Origin: Planctomycetota bacterium | GTDB lineage: Bacteria > Planctomycetota > Phycisphaerae > UBA1845 > UTPLA1 | Reading direction: 5' to 3' | Length of the DNA: 64,000 nucleotides | Assembly (NCBI GenBank): GCA_003576905.1 | Contig: QEVG01000008.1 | Location: 62,001 to 126,000 of the forward strand | Shown here: positions 37,937 through 47,388 of the stretch, piece by piece | How positions within the stretch are numbered: the stretch's first letter is position 1 | Layout: each line of letters begins with the position of its first letter | Program-made: the position numbers and the translations under genes | Notes under the pieces: model-generated | What the model was told of the DNA's origin: nothing | Database searches by the model: none | Seen by the model: the letters and a program-made list of their open reading frames with translations, nothing else

Positions 37937-38656
37937 ATGGACCTTCGCATACACATTGACGGCGGCGCTCGCGGCAACCCGGGACCGGCGGGGGCGGGAG
38001 TCGTCGTGCACACCGACGACGGCGTCGCGCTGCTGGAGGCGGGCTATTACCTGGGCCGAATGACCAACAACCAGGCGGAGTACACGGGGCTGATCCGCGC
38101 CCTTTCGGCGGCGGCGCGGCTGGGCGGACGCCGGCTGGAGGTCGTTTCCGACAGCGAGCTTCTGGTGCGGCAGATCAACGGGGAGTACCGCGTCAAGAAC
38201 GAGCAGCTCAAGGGGCTGTACACCGAGGCACTGGGGCTGCTCAAGCCGTTTGAGCGGTGGCGGGTCCGGCATGTGCGCCGCGAGCAAAACGCCCGGGCGG
38301 ACGAACTGGCCAACCTGGCGATGGACGCGGGAGAGGATGTCATCGTGATTGACACCGGGTCCACCGGCTCGGTGGCGGCAAAGGCGGCGTCGCGAGGCCG
38401 GCGTGCTGCATCGGCCGAGGCGAGCGTGGAGGCCCGCTGCACGAAATCCCCGGACGTCGAGGTGTGCCCGGCGCCGTGCAACGCCGGAACAAAATACGCG
38501 TTCACCGCGGTGACTCCGGCGGGGCTCTGTGTGTATGCGGCGCGGGCGGTGATCGAGGCAGTGGTCGCGGCGGGCGAGGGGGGCGCGGCGGAGGTGCGCT
38601 GTCCGCAGCGCGGGTGCGGTGCCCGGTTCGAGGTGCGCGCGGCCACGGAAGAGTGA
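37937..38656 (+). CDS. RNase HI-like protein with extra Cys-rich C-terminal domain
   Basis: 239 residues. The N-terminal RNase H fold has IHIDGGARGNPGPAG (first Asp), NNQAEYTGLI (Glu), VVSDSELLV (Asp) and ARADELANLA (Asp), so the four acidic catalytic positions are present. After about residue 150 a second domain with CPAPCNAGTKY, AGLCVYAARA and CPQRGCG resembles TIGR04076-type proteins. Such a fusion is unusual. Likely removes RNA from RNA/DNA hybrids; the extra domain may bind metal or nucleic acid (inference). Confidence 0.82.
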   Translation: MDLRIHIDGGARGNPGPAGAGVVVHTDDGVALLEAGYYLGRMTNNQAEYTGLIRALSAAARLGGRRLEVVSDSELLVRQINGEYRVKNEQLKGLYTEALGLLKPFERWRVRHVRREQNARADELANLAMDAGEDVIVIDTGSTGSVAAKAASRGRRAASAEASVEARCTKSPDVEVCPAPCNAGTKYAFTAVTPAGLCVYAARAVIEAVVAAGEGGAAEVRCPQRGCGARFEVRAATEE

Positions 38657-38730
38657 TCGCGACGTTTCTGAGATGCGGGTCAACAGTAGGGAATTTCCTG
38701 GTTCGACATGGCGCAGCCGCCGGAGACGCG

Positions 38731-39132
38731 TCAGCGCGGCCAGAAGTCGCCGGCCATGAATTCGACGGAGTTTCCGGCGGGATCGCGGAAGTAGAGCGAG
38801 CGCGCGCCGGTCGGCCAGGTGACTTCGCGCTCAATGGCGATGCCGCGGGATGTCAGATGCGTGCGCCAGGCGTCGAGTTGACCCGGTTCGACGGACATGG
38901 CCAGGTGGCCATGTCCGGTTGAGCCGTGCGTCGGCACCTGCCCGCCATCCCGGCGCGTTTCGCGCGGATCGAACAGGAGCAGAATGCTCTCCGCGCCGAC
39001 ACGAAAGGCCATGCCGCGCGGATAAGAGTCGGAGACTCGGCGCAAACCAAGTACTTCGGAGTAGAAGCTGCCAATCGCGGCGAGATTTTCGCCGTAAAGG
39101 ACGGTTTCGAGGATTGCATTGATCGGCGGCAT
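38731..39132 (-). CDS. VOC-family (glyoxalase/bleomycin resistance-like) protein
   Basis: 133 residues. VOC superfamily halves: FYSEVLGLRRV with FRVGAESILLLFDP, then HGHLAMSV with YFRDPAGNSVEFM. Metal ligands plausibly include the His in HGHLAM and the Glu near the C-terminus. ATG 39132 is chosen because GGGG lies upstream and the domain begins there; an ATG at 39168 would overlap the upstream DUF4269 gene. Substrate unknown. Confidence 0.82.
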   Translation of the reverse strand: MPPINAILETVLYGENLAAIGSFYSEVLGLRRVSDSYPRGMAFRVGAESILLLFDPRETRRDGGQVPTHGSTGHGHLAMSVEPGQLDAWRTHLTSRGIAIEREVTWPTGARSLYFRDPAGNSVEFMAGDFWPR

Positions 39133-39154
39133 GTCGGCACCCCGCGGGAATTGG

Positions 39155-39724
39155 CTATGCGAGTTCATTCAGAGTCGTTCGAAGCGCGGCGTCATCGAGG
39201 TTGTAGAGTCGCAGAAGCGTCTCGTACGGATCGCCGGGCAGGTTGAAGTACGCGCCGAACGCAGGCTCGGTCTTCAGGCCGCCCTGCTTCAATGCGCGGA
39301 TCGCGGTGCGGGTGTCCGTCCCGCCGAGTTCGAGCAGCCGTGCCTCGATGATCATGTGTCGAGAGGCCCGCTGCTCCCCGGCTGGGCGGTCCTGTGCGAA
39401 CAGCTCGACGTCGAAAACGCCGTGACGGAATCGAACGATCGCGGTCGGCAGCCCGTCGCGGATCACTGTGCGGGCCGAAAAGGCGGGGCGGTCGCCGAAA
39501 TGGTCGGTCATGTCGGCGATGAAACCGCCGGGATCGGGGGCCTGGCAGATCAGGTCGAGGTCGCTTGAGTCGATATCGATGTCGATGGGAATTGTTCCGC
39601 ACAACACAGGGCGGCAGGCCGCGAGTTTTTCGGCAATTCGCAGATCAGACAGCGCGGCGCAGGCCTGGCGCTGCCGCGGGGTGCCCTCGCGAAGTCCGTC
39701 GAAACTTAGGAAATCGGTGGGCAT
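39155..39724 (-). CDS. DUF4269 (nucleotidyltransferase-fold) protein
   Basis: 189 residues. It has CGTIPIDIDIDSSDLDLICQ, the characteristic DUF4269 segment resembling a nucleotidyltransferase DxD loop, then a C-terminal region with GDPYETLLRLYNLDD. It lies immediately upstream of the VOC gene on the same strand, so the two are probably co-transcribed. No biochemical role is known to me. Confidence 0.8.
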   Translation of the reverse strand: MPTDFLSFDGLREGTPRQRQACAALSDLRIAEKLAACRPVLCGTIPIDIDIDSSDLDLICQAPDPGGFIADMTDHFGDRPAFSARTVIRDGLPTAIVRFRHGVFDVELFAQDRPAGEQRASRHMIIEARLLELGGTDTRTAIRALKQGGLKTEPAFGAYFNLPGDPYETLLRLYNLDDAALRTTLNELA

Positions 39725-39816
39725 GTGGCGGTCCGGATGCGGGCGGAGCCCCGAGCGTCCCGCGAACGCGACAGGTATCGCCGGCGTAAGCAGTTAGCGT
39801 ACAGCCGTGCCCGGTT

Positions 39817-39846
39817 TTGGCACACTTTGGTGAACTGGGATATACT
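39817..39846 (+). promoter_or_regulatory. Promoter of LOG-family gene
   Basis: TTGGCA (39817-39822), 18 bases, TATACT (39841-39846). The predicted start is about 37 bases before the GTG at 39890. Confidence 0.6.
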
Positions 39847-39889
39847 AACGGGTTCGACATTAAAAAGCAGGACCCAGAGGTAATTCGAA

Positions 39890-40948
39890 GTGAGAATGGA
39901 ATCCAGCCCCCTTACCGCCGACGAGCGGGCGGCCCGCGACGCCGCGATTGCCGAGTTTGTCAGCCAGCACGCCCCCGGCCCGGACGCCGATCTGTACGCG
40001 AGCATGATCAAGACCATCTGCCGGATGTCGCGTGACGCGACGGACCGTGCGGAGGTGAAGCTGGTGGACCGCGCGCTGGCGGAGCTTCGGTACGCGTTCA
40101 AGACGTTTGCCCCGTACGAGCACATCCCCAAGGTGTCGATCTTTGGTTCGGCGCGGACGAAGGAGACGGACCCGGAGTACATCCAGGCGGTGAAGTTCGC
40201 GGAGAAGATGCGCGAGCGGAACTGGATGGTGATCACGGGGGCGGGCGACGGGATCATGAAGGCGGGTCACGGCGGGGCGGGGGTGGACGCGAGCTTTGGT
40301 GTGGCGATCCGCCTGCCGTTCGAGCAGAAGACGAACGACATCATCGCGGACGACAAGAAGCTGGTGAACTTCAAGTATTTCTTCACGCGGAAGCTGATGT
40401 TCACCAAGGAAGCCAAGGCGGTGGCACTCTTCCCGGGCGGCTTCGGAACGCAGGACGAGGGCTTCGAGGTGTTGACGCTCGTTCAGACGGGCAAGGCGAT
40501 CCTCGTGCCGATCGTGCTGATCGACGCGCCGGGCGGCACGTACTGGCAGCACTGGCGGACCTACGTGAAGGCGGAGCTGCTGCACGCCGGGATGATCAGT
40601 CCGGAAGACATGAACCTGATCAAGGTGACCGACAGCGTGGACGAGGCGGTGCGGGAGGTCCTCACGTTTTACCGGCGGTTTCACTCGTACCGGTACGTCA
40701 AGGACACGCTGGTGATGCGGCTCAACGAGCCGCTGCCGGAGCACGCGCTTCTGCACGTGCGCGAACACTTCACGGACATCCTGGGGACGGGGACGATTCA
40801 GCAGTGCGGCCCGCTGTCCGAGGAGGGTGATGACGCGCCGGACAAGACGCGGCTTGTGATGAATTTCAACCGGCGGTCGCACGGCCGGCTGCGGCAACTG
40901 GTCAACTACATCAACACGGTGGACATACCGGCGGAAGTGACAGTATAG
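39890..40948 (+). CDS. LOG-family protein (nucleotide phosphoribohydrolase-like)
   Basis: 352 residues, longer than typical LOG proteins. The Rossmann core contains SIFGSARTKETDP, ITGAGDGIMKAGHGG, and PGGFGTQDEGFEVLTLVQTGK (the PGGxGTxxE signature). Members cleave cytokinin-type or purine nucleoside monophosphates; the longer type found in Planctomycetota has additional N- and C-terminal helices. GTG 39890 is preferred since AGAGG lies nine bases upstream; ATG 39896 also fits. Confidence 0.88.
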   Translation: MRMESSPLTADERAARDAAIAEFVSQHAPGPDADLYASMIKTICRMSRDATDRAEVKLVDRALAELRYAFKTFAPYEHIPKVSIFGSARTKETDPEYIQAVKFAEKMRERNWMVITGAGDGIMKAGHGGAGVDASFGVAIRLPFEQKTNDIIADDKKLVNFKYFFTRKLMFTKEAKAVALFPGGFGTQDEGFEVLTLVQTGKAILVPIVLIDAPGGTYWQHWRTYVKAELLHAGMISPEDMNLIKVTDSVDEAVREVLTFYRRFHSYRYVKDTLVMRLNEPLPEHALLHVREHFTDILGTGTIQQCGPLSEEGDDAPDKTRLVMNFNRRSHGRLRQLVNYINTVDIPAEVTV

Positions 40949-41003
40949 TGACACTTCGCCGCCGGCGAACCCGCCCGCCGGGCCGGACCGGGGCACAGGC
41001 TTC

Positions 41004-41624
41004 ATGCGACGGACGATACTTCTGATCCTTGCGCTGCTCGTGCCACCGGCGGCGAGCGTCGGCATCGCCCACCTGATGGACCGCGCGCGGTATCCGCGGC
41101 GCTTTGAGGAGGTCGTCTCGGCGAGGATGTACCGAGGGGGTTTTCCCGAGGCAGGGCAACTGTCGCGCCTGAAGCAGGAGAAGAGCATTCGCACGGTCGT
41201 GAGCCTGACGCAGGACCTCAAGCGGGAAAAGGACGCCACGCTCGCGGAGGAAGCCCGGCAGGAGGGGCTGCGCCATTTTCGCTTCGAGATGCCGGGAGAC
41301 GGGCGCGGTGAATATGAAATAATGGATCGCGCCGCGGCCGCGGTGGCGAACCCGGTAAACTGGCCCGTGTTTTTTCACTGCGCGGCGGGCGAACAGCGCT
41401 CGAACGCGGTTCTCGCGGCGTACCGGCTAAAATACTGCCGGTGGTCACTCGACAAGGTGCGCGCGGAGCTTGAGACCCACGGGCTTGACCTGGAAGACCC
41501 CAAAGAGGCGCTTCTCTGGGAGCATATTCAGGGGTATGACAAGTGGCTTCATACGATGACGCCGGCGCCGACGTCGCGGCCCGCCGCGCGGGATTTGAAC
41601 CACGCGCCGCCGACGGCGCCGTGA
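41004..41624 (+). CDS. Membrane-anchored dual-specificity-like phosphatase
   Basis: 206 residues. An N-terminal membrane helix or signal (ILLILALLVPPAASVGIAHL) precedes a PTP/DSP-type domain with the active-site loop FFHCAAGEQRSN (CxxxxxR). Upstream MYRGGFPEAG and SLTQDL match the substrate-side strands of this family. It is probably located at the outer face of the cytoplasmic membrane. The DAHP synthase gene begins 11 bases after its stop. Confidence 0.78.
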   Translation: MRRTILLILALLVPPAASVGIAHLMDRARYPRRFEEVVSARMYRGGFPEAGQLSRLKQEKSIRTVVSLTQDLKREKDATLAEEARQEGLRHFRFEMPGDGRGEYEIMDRAAAAVANPVNWPVFFHCAAGEQRSNAVLAAYRLKYCRWSLDKVRAELETHGLDLEDPKEALLWEHIQGYDKWLHTMTPAPTSRPAARDLNHAPPTAP

Positions 41625-41634
41625 GAGTGGCAGC

Positions 41635-42648
41635 ATGCTTATCCTGATGGAAAAGGGCGCGACGCGCGACCAGATACAGGCGGTCTGCGACCGGGTGCGC
41701 GCGATCGGCTTTGTGCCGCACGAGATACCCGGCAGCATCCGCACGGCGGTGGGCATCACGGGCAACCAGGGGGCGGTTTCGCCGGAGAACTTCATGCACC
41801 TGCCGGGGGTGGCGGAGTGCGTGCCGGTTTCGAAGCCGTACAAGCTCGTCTCGCGCGAAGTGAAGCCGGAGCCGACGATCGTGGATGTGCGCGGAGCGAA
41901 AGTGGGTGAAGGTTCGCTGTCGCTCATGGCGGGGCCGTGCAGCGTGGAGTCGCGCGACCAGATTTTCCGGACGGCGGAGGCGGTGGCGAAGAGCGGCGCG
42001 AAGTTTCTTCGGGGCGGGGCCTTCAAACCGCGGACGAGCCCTTACGCCTTTCAGGGCCTCAAGGAGGAAGGGCTTTCGCTGCTGGCCGAGGTCAAGAGGA
42101 ATTTCGACCTGCGCATTGTGACGGAAGTGAAGGATACCGAGACGCTCGGAGTGGTCGCCGAGGTGGCCGACGTCCTTCAGATCGGCGCGCGGAACATGCA
42201 GAACTTCTCCCTGCTGGAGGCGGCCGGTCGGCTGCGGATGCCCGTGCTGCTGAAGCGCGGGATCAGCGCGACGCTCCAGGAGCTCTTCATGGCCGCCGAG
42301 TACATCCTCTCGCTCGGCAATTACCAGGTGATGCTGTGCGAGCGGGGTATCCGCACCTTTGAGACGATGACCCGCAACACTTTCGACCTCTCCGCCGTGG
42401 TGCTGATCAAGCATTATTCGCACCTTCCGGTGATCGCCGATCCCTCGCACGGGGTAGGAATCAGTTGGGCGGTGCCGGCCCTTGCACGGGCGTCAGTACT
42501 CGCCGGGGCGGACGGCGTCATGGTCGAAACCCACCCGGAACCGGACAAGGCCCTCTCCGACGGGCAGCAGTCGCTGACGCTGGACGTCTACCGGAAGCTC
42601 GCGCAGGAACTTGGCGAACTCGCGGAATGGCAGGCTCGTCATCGCTAA
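41635..42648 (+). CDS. aroF: 3-deoxy-7-phosphoheptulonate synthase (DAHP synthase)
   Basis: First enzyme of the shikimate pathway: phosphoenolpyruvate plus erythrose 4-phosphate to DAHP. 337 residues of the Thermotoga/Bacillus type. An N-terminal ferredoxin-like regulatory domain (about 1-70) precedes the barrel with MAGPCSVESRDQ, RGGAFKPRTSPYAF, VKDTETL, LLKRGISATLQE, and PVIADPSHGVG. Allosteric control by aromatic amino acids through the N-terminal domain is usual in this class. Confidence 0.95.
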   Translation: MLILMEKGATRDQIQAVCDRVRAIGFVPHEIPGSIRTAVGITGNQGAVSPENFMHLPGVAECVPVSKPYKLVSREVKPEPTIVDVRGAKVGEGSLSLMAGPCSVESRDQIFRTAEAVAKSGAKFLRGGAFKPRTSPYAFQGLKEEGLSLLAEVKRNFDLRIVTEVKDTETLGVVAEVADVLQIGARNMQNFSLLEAAGRLRMPVLLKRGISATLQELFMAAEYILSLGNYQVMLCERGIRTFETMTRNTFDLSAVVLIKHYSHLPVIADPSHGVGISWAVPALARASVLAGADGVMVETHPEPDKALSDGQQSLTLDVYRKLAQELGELAEWQARHR

Positions 42649-42716
42649 CGCACAGCGATTTGTTGTGTCCAAGCCCGGGCGTGCGCGTCCGATTCTCTTC
42701 AAACAAGGAAAGACCA

Positions 42717-44621
42717 TTGCAGAATGAACGAGATGGCATTTTGACCGGCGGGGGTGTCGCCTCGTTTCGTCCCGTGCCGACGTCTGTGTACGCGGCGTGT
42801 GTCGCGATCGGTCTCGCGGTTGCCGGGCTGCTTCTGGTGCGCGGCCCGCACCTTGGAGACCACGAAGTGATCGTGGCGCAGACGGCGCGGCAGATCCTCC
42901 AGGACGGCAACTGGGTCATTCCGCGCTACCTTGATACGCCGTTTCTCGTGAAGTCGCCGCTGCCGGCGTGGCTGGTGGCGGGCGTATCGATTTTCTTCGG
43001 AAAGGATCCGGCGACGGGACTTCCGGTGACGGACCTGACGGCGCGGCTGCCGTCGATGCTGGCGATGATTCTTACGGTGTTCGTGGTGCACCGGCTGGCG
43101 CGGAGCATGTATCCGCGGCCTATCGCGCACTTGGCGGGTTATGTCGCGGCGACGAGCCTGGGCCTGCTGCTCTTCGCGGTAAATGCCACAGCGGAGGCAC
43201 TACTCGTGCTTTTCTGCACGTGGGCATTCGCGGAGTTCTGGTGGTCGCGGCAGGCGGCGGACGCCGGCCGCGCCCGGTTTCACATGCTCCGCTTCTACCT
43301 GGCCCTGGGACTGGCGATGCTGGCGAAGGGGCCGATGCCGATGCCGATGGTCGCGCTGCCGATCGCCTTCTGGTGGTGGGCGGATCGCGGCCTGCGGCTT
43401 GTCGCGCTGGGAGGGCCGCGAAGCATCGGGCGCGTCGTCCGGTTTTCGGCGGCGGATTTTCTGCCGAGGCTGCGCCGGGCCGTGACGGACCTGGGGCTCT
43501 GGTGGGGCGTGCCGGTTTTTCTGCTCATGTTTCTGCCGTGGATGATCGCGGTGGCGCGGCAGGAGCCGTACGCGTGGCGGCTCTGGGAGTACGAGTTTCT
43601 CGATCGGGCGCGCGGCAAGTATCCCGGCTGTCACTGGGGCGAACTGCATTACTACATTCCGATTCTTTTCGGGCTGATGCTACCGTGGGCGCTTTCGGTG
43701 CCCGAGGCGCTCGCGGCGCCGTTCCTGCGGGCGCATGTCGCCTATCGCAAGCCACTTGTGTACGCCTGGTGCTGGGTCGTGATTCCATTTCTCTGGGCGT
43801 CGGCGATGAGCTTCAAGAAGTCGTATTACATCCTTCCGGTGCTGCCCGGCTGCGTGCTGCTCCTTGCGCCGGTGCTTCATCGCTTCTTCTTCGAAACGGT
43901 CATTCGCGATCGACGCCGGGCGGTTTTCGCGGTCGCGGGAATCCTTCTCGTCGTGGGCCTGATACCGGGCGTGGGTTATTTCACGCTGGGGCGGATGTAT
44001 CCCGAGGAGTGGCACGGCACGATTCCGGTGATCGGCGTCGTGCTGTGCGTCCTTGCGCTGGGGGGTCTGGGGCTGGCGGCATGGTCTTTCGTGAACGCGC
44101 GGCGCCAGGTGAGTTTCTTCGCGGTGGGGGCGAGCGGATTCGCGACGTTCGCGACGGCATGGTGCCTGATGGGCCCGGCGCTGGGGAATTACGACGACCC
44201 GCTGGAACTGGTTGAAAAACTGCGCCAGGCGCCGGTCTCGAAGGAGGCGGACCTGTACTGGGCGAGCAACCGGCCCGACGGGCGGGTGCTTTTCTACGCG
44301 GGGCAGCCGCTCAAGCAGGTGCTGGATCCCTACAAGCTGATCGCCGAGCATCATGAAAAGGCCAGCGGCGACGATTTGCGCATGATGGTGGCATTGGACA
44401 TCATTGCGCTGCTCAAGGGCCGCGTGCCGGTGTGCCTGGTCATGCAGCGCGAGGACTTCGAGCTATTGACCTCGTATTTCAATCCTCCGGCGCGCGCTCT
44501 TTTCTCGGTGGACCGGGGCGCGATCGGCGAGGACGAGGATGACTGGGTCGTCTTCACGAACGAGGGGGCTCACGCGGCGTCCTTCGCCGAGACGGTACAC
44601 GGCGCGGACCTGCCCGGCTGA
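42717..44621 (+). CDS. ArnT/PMT-like membrane glycosyltransferase
   Basis: 634 residues with about 11-12 membrane helices, GT-C fold. Near the N-terminus, GDHEVIVAQTARQIL is followed by GNWVIPRYLDTPFLVKSPLPAW, matching the ArnT-like donor-binding loop. Such enzymes move a lipid-phosphate-linked sugar to protein or lipid A. TTG 42717 follows AAGGAAAG; the longer frame beginning at 42465 would overlap aroF. The short gap after aroF suggests co-transcription. Confidence 0.82.
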   Translation: MQNERDGILTGGGVASFRPVPTSVYAACVAIGLAVAGLLLVRGPHLGDHEVIVAQTARQILQDGNWVIPRYLDTPFLVKSPLPAWLVAGVSIFFGKDPATGLPVTDLTARLPSMLAMILTVFVVHRLARSMYPRPIAHLAGYVAATSLGLLLFAVNATAEALLVLFCTWAFAEFWWSRQAADAGRARFHMLRFYLALGLAMLAKGPMPMPMVALPIAFWWWADRGLRLVALGGPRSIGRVVRFSAADFLPRLRRAVTDLGLWWGVPVFLLMFLPWMIAVARQEPYAWRLWEYEFLDRARGKYPGCHWGELHYYIPILFGLMLPWALSVPEALAAPFLRAHVAYRKPLVYAWCWVVIPFLWASAMSFKKSYYILPVLPGCVLLLAPVLHRFFFETVIRDRRRAVFAVAGILLVVGLIPGVGYFTLGRMYPEEWHGTIPVIGVVLCVLALGGLGLAAWSFVNARRQVSFFAVGASGFATFATAWCLMGPALGNYDDPLELVEKLRQAPVSKEADLYWASNRPDGRVLFYAGQPLKQVLDPYKLIAEHHEKASGDDLRMMVALDIIALLKGRVPVCLVMQREDFELLTSYFNPPARALFSVDRGAIGEDEDDWVVFTNEGAHAASFAETVHGADLPG

Positions 44622-44633
44622 CAGTTCGGGGTG

Positions 44634-45029
44634 TCATTCGCAGCGGACGGGAATCGGACGGCGGTCTTCATCGACGGCGACATAGACGATTTCGGCCGAC
44701 GTGACCGATACGTGTGCCCCGCGCGGATTGTCAAACCGCTCGGCGATCACTTCGACGCGCACGCGCGCCGAGGTCCGCCCCACTTTCACCGTTTCTGTAT
44801 GAAAGCTCAGTACGTCGCCGACGAACACGGGCTGATGAAACTCGATGGAATCCATGGCGACGGTCACGACGCGGTTGCAGCCGAGCTTCCGGGCTTCGAT
44901 CGCGCCGGCCTGGTCGAGGTAGCTCAGGATAACGCCGCCGAAGATGGTTCCGTGGGCGTTGGTGTCGCGGGGCATCATCATGACGCGAATGGCGGGCTCG
45001 GACGGTGTTTCCTTCGGGCTGGTGGGCAT
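44634..45029 (-). CDS. Acyl-CoA thioesterase (YciA-like hotdog fold)
   Basis: 131 residues. The hotdog signature [23 protein letters not shown] and [13 protein letters not shown] match YciA/BACH-type acyl-CoA hydrolases, which set cytoplasmic free CoA and acyl-CoA levels. ATG 45029 has CGGAG ten bases upstream; an upstream ATG at 45062 would add 11 residues. It converges with the glycosyltransferase gene. Confidence 0.9.
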   Translation of the reverse strand: MPTSPKETPSEPAIRVMMMPRDTNAHGTIFGGVILSYLDQAGAIEARKLGCNRVVTVAMDSIEFHQPVFVGDVLSFHTETVKVGRTSARVRVEVIAERFDNPRGAHVSVTSAEIVYVAVDEDRRPIPVRCE

Positions 45030-45190
45030 GGCAGAGTTGCTCCGCAGGGGGTATCGGACCAAACAGGGCGGATTGTAGCATCGAACCGTCCCGACCGGCG
45101 GAGCGTGCGTGAAGGGACGGCGCGTGCCGTGGGCGCCGCGCCGGTTCAGCCGCGTCGAATCGCGTAAGAAATGCGGCCCGTCACGCTGGA

Positions 45191-45219
45191 GTGGCGAGGG
45201 TCGGCGTGCCGTTTATAAT
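45191..45219 (+). promoter_or_regulatory. Promoter candidate of gene 45302
   Basis: TATAAT (45214-45219, exact consensus). The -35 position 17 bases upstream (45191-45196) reads GTGGCG, a poor match. Confidence 0.4.
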
Positions 45220-45301
45220 GGGTCGAACCGTGCGGATCGCGGGCGGCGGAGTGTCCGCCGGCGCGCGGCCGGCGGTGCTGCCGCGATAGGATGAATCAGC
45301 C

Positions 45302-45715
45302 ATGAAGATGCCGAATTTCCGTTTGTATGACACCCAGGCGACGACGGCGATGCTTGCGGCCCTCGTGGGGCTGGTCTTCATTCTGGGACTGGCGGTGGTG
45401 GTGTTCAAGGGAATCGACACGAAGCAGTGGGTCATTCCCTACAACGAGAAAGCGGGCATGTCGCAGTATCGAAAGCCGCTGGTGTTCGCGGTCGGTCCCT
45501 TGTGCATCCTGTTCGGGGCGGTGGGGGGGATCATGGGCTTCCGCAGCCTCGGCCAGGCGCGCAACACGAAGAATGGCCGGTCGTGGCTGGGCATGACGCT
45601 GGGCGCGCTGGTGCTCGCGCTCGCGCCCGTTCTGATGGGTGCGTGGATTCAGCTCAGCGAGCCGGTCATCGTCGCTCCGCGCGGCGGGCCACAGGCCGCA
45701 TCCGTCGCGCCGTAA
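45302..45715 (+). CDS. Small membrane protein (DUF4190-like)
   Basis: 137 residues with three membrane helices (AMLAALVGLVFILGLAVVV, VFAVGPLCILFGAVGGIMGF, WLGMTLGALVLALAPVLMGA). The G/R-rich loop (LGQARNTKNGRSWLGM) resembles DUF4190-type proteins. Function unknown. It is probably co-transcribed with the next gene. Confidence 0.6.
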   Translation: MKMPNFRLYDTQATTAMLAALVGLVFILGLAVVVFKGIDTKQWVIPYNEKAGMSQYRKPLVFAVGPLCILFGAVGGIMGFRSLGQARNTKNGRSWLGMTLGALVLALAPVLMGAWIQLSEPVIVAPRGGPQAASVAP

Positions 45716-45755
45716 CGCCGCGCATCGCCCGCTGGTTCTTGCGCGATCGGTCGGA

Positions 45756-46304
45756 ATGGTTTCCATCCTGGTCCTTATCCTGAACCTCGTTATTCCCGGC
45801 ACGGGCCTGATCGCCCGCCGCCGGGAGTGGCTGGGTTTCTCCCTTGCGCTTCTCTTCGGCATTTGCGGAAACGTGGGGCTGGCGAGCTGGCTCATCGCGC
45901 CGGAGGCGCTTCCCTCGTGGCTAACGTACGTTGCGTTCGCGCTGGCCGGGCTGACGTGGCTTTTGGCGCAGTTTCTTTATGCGCGGCAATGCCGCCACCT
46001 GTCGCGCTGCGAGGTGGCGGTGCGCGGGCTGGTGGACGAGGGCCGGGCGGCGCTGGAGCGGGGGGACGTTGATGCCGCAAATGCGGCACTCTGCGCGGCC
46101 GCGGCGATCGACGAGGAACACCTGGAGCTCAACGTGCTCCGGGCGCGCCTGCTTGCGCGGACGGGCGACGAGGTCGAGGCGCGGCGGTACTGGCGCCGGG
46201 TCCTCGAACTCGACCGGGCCGGCGGTTATCGGGGCGAGGCCCGCGGGGCGCTGGCGGGTTCCGAGCCCGCGGCACCGGGCGCGGCCGCCGAGCTGCGCCG
46301 ATAA
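45756..46304 (+). CDS. Membrane protein with TPR-like C-terminus
   Basis: 182 residues. Two to three helices in the first 85 residues are followed by TPR-like helices (RAALERGDVDAANAALCAA, ARLLARTGDEVEARRYW). ATG 45756 is used; the frame is open upstream inside the previous gene. Unknown function; a scaffold role is possible. Confidence 0.6.
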   Translation: MVSILVLILNLVIPGTGLIARRREWLGFSLALLFGICGNVGLASWLIAPEALPSWLTYVAFALAGLTWLLAQFLYARQCRHLSRCEVAVRGLVDEGRAALERGDVDAANAALCAAAAIDEEHLELNVLRARLLARTGDEVEARRYWRRVLELDRAGGYRGEARGALAGSEPAAPGAAAELRR

Positions 46305-46550
46305 TCCCACGGCCCTCCGCTGTAGTCGCGTCCGATCACGCGCACCGCGCGATTCTTTGGCATGTCGGCGCTTTACTCCGCTCATTGTGCGTCGGTAATA
46401 TCGAATGAGTCGGTTTCACCGGCGGCGCGCCATCCGGCCGCCGCCGTCGGGACGAATCTCAGGCAGGTTCACCGGGCCGAGCGCGCGATAGCCGCGCGTC
46501 CGGGGAGGGGCGAGCCCCCGGACATGCGTGAGATTCGGAGGGGGGAGAAC

Positions 46551-47126
46551 ATGAACGCGATTCGAGGGGCCATCCTTGCGGCGGCGGCGCTGTGCATGCA
46601 CGCGTCGGCAGCGCGGGCCGAGACCATCTACGACTTCACGTACGTCAGTACGCGGGACAACGCGAACAACAACGCGGCCCATCTTCTCAATACGGGCGTG
46701 CGGGTCGTGCCGGGCGACATTCTTCACATCGTGGGAACGGGTCAGATTCATGTCGGCGGGCCGTACTATGTCATGTCGAATTTCGACATGGGTCTGATCT
46801 CTCCCGCGAACACAAGCCAGCTCATTCGCAGTTACCGGGGCGTGGGCGGAAACTTTTCGGCTGAGCCGATTCCGCTGGCGGGGGAGAGCGTCCTGTTCCG
46901 GCAGGATCGCGCGAATCTGTACGATGACCACGATCTCGACATCGTGGCGACCGCGCAGTCGGAGGGGTTCCTGTACATCGGGATCTTCGACAACTGGTTC
47001 GCGGACAATACCGGCCAGCACAATCTGAGAATCACGATTCTGCCGGAGCCTGCGTCCGGCCTCCTGGCTGCGCTTGGCGGCATTGCCCTTCTCGGTCGCC
47101 GGCGCGGTCGGTCGGCAGGCCGGTAA
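46551..47126 (+). CDS. PEP-CTERM sorting-signal secreted protein
   Basis: 191 residues. It has a signal peptide (AILAAAALCMHASAARA) and a beta-rich body without a named domain. The C-terminus is a PEP-CTERM signal: PEPASG, the hydrophobic LLAALGGIALLG and a terminal RRRGR cluster. Such proteins are sorted and cleaved by an exosortase, which is not in this window. The ATG follows a strong GGAGGGGGGAG. Confidence 0.82.
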   Translation: MNAIRGAILAAAALCMHASAARAETIYDFTYVSTRDNANNNAAHLLNTGVRVVPGDILHIVGTGQIHVGGPYYVMSNFDMGLISPANTSQLIRSYRGVGGNFSAEPIPLAGESVLFRQDRANLYDDHDLDIVATAQSEGFLYIGIFDNWFADNTGQHNLRITILPEPASGLLAALGGIALLGRRRGRSAGR

Positions 47127-47229
47127 TTCCGGCGACGGAAACGCCGGTTTGACAATTCATCGACGCCTTTAACCAACCGATAGTAAGCAGGATAAATGCC
47201 AGCCGGGCGTGGTCCGGTATTGGCCCGCT

Positions 47230-47258
47230 TTGCAGCCTCGCGCTTGCGGGACTAGAAT
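47230..47258 (+). promoter_or_regulatory. Promoter of clpC
   Basis: TTGCAG (47230-47235), 17 bases, TAGAAT (47253-47258). The predicted start is about 275 bases before the clpC ATG, leaving a long leader. Confidence 0.55.
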
Positions 47259-47369
47259 CGTCCGGCTAGCGCTCGCGGCACACTCGCGCGGGCGGGGGCG
47301 CCTCGCGGCTCGGGCGGAGGACCTGGGGAGTTGATTTGAGCGGCTCGCACCAGGTCCGAAGCGTTCGGC

Positions 47370-47388
47370 GTGACAAGGGGTTTGTCAC
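47370..47388 (+). other. Perfect hairpin in clpC leader
   Basis: 7-bp arms (47370-47376 and 47382-47388) with a five-base loop. Could be an operator half-site pair or an RNA hairpin in the clpC leader. Confidence 0.4.
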
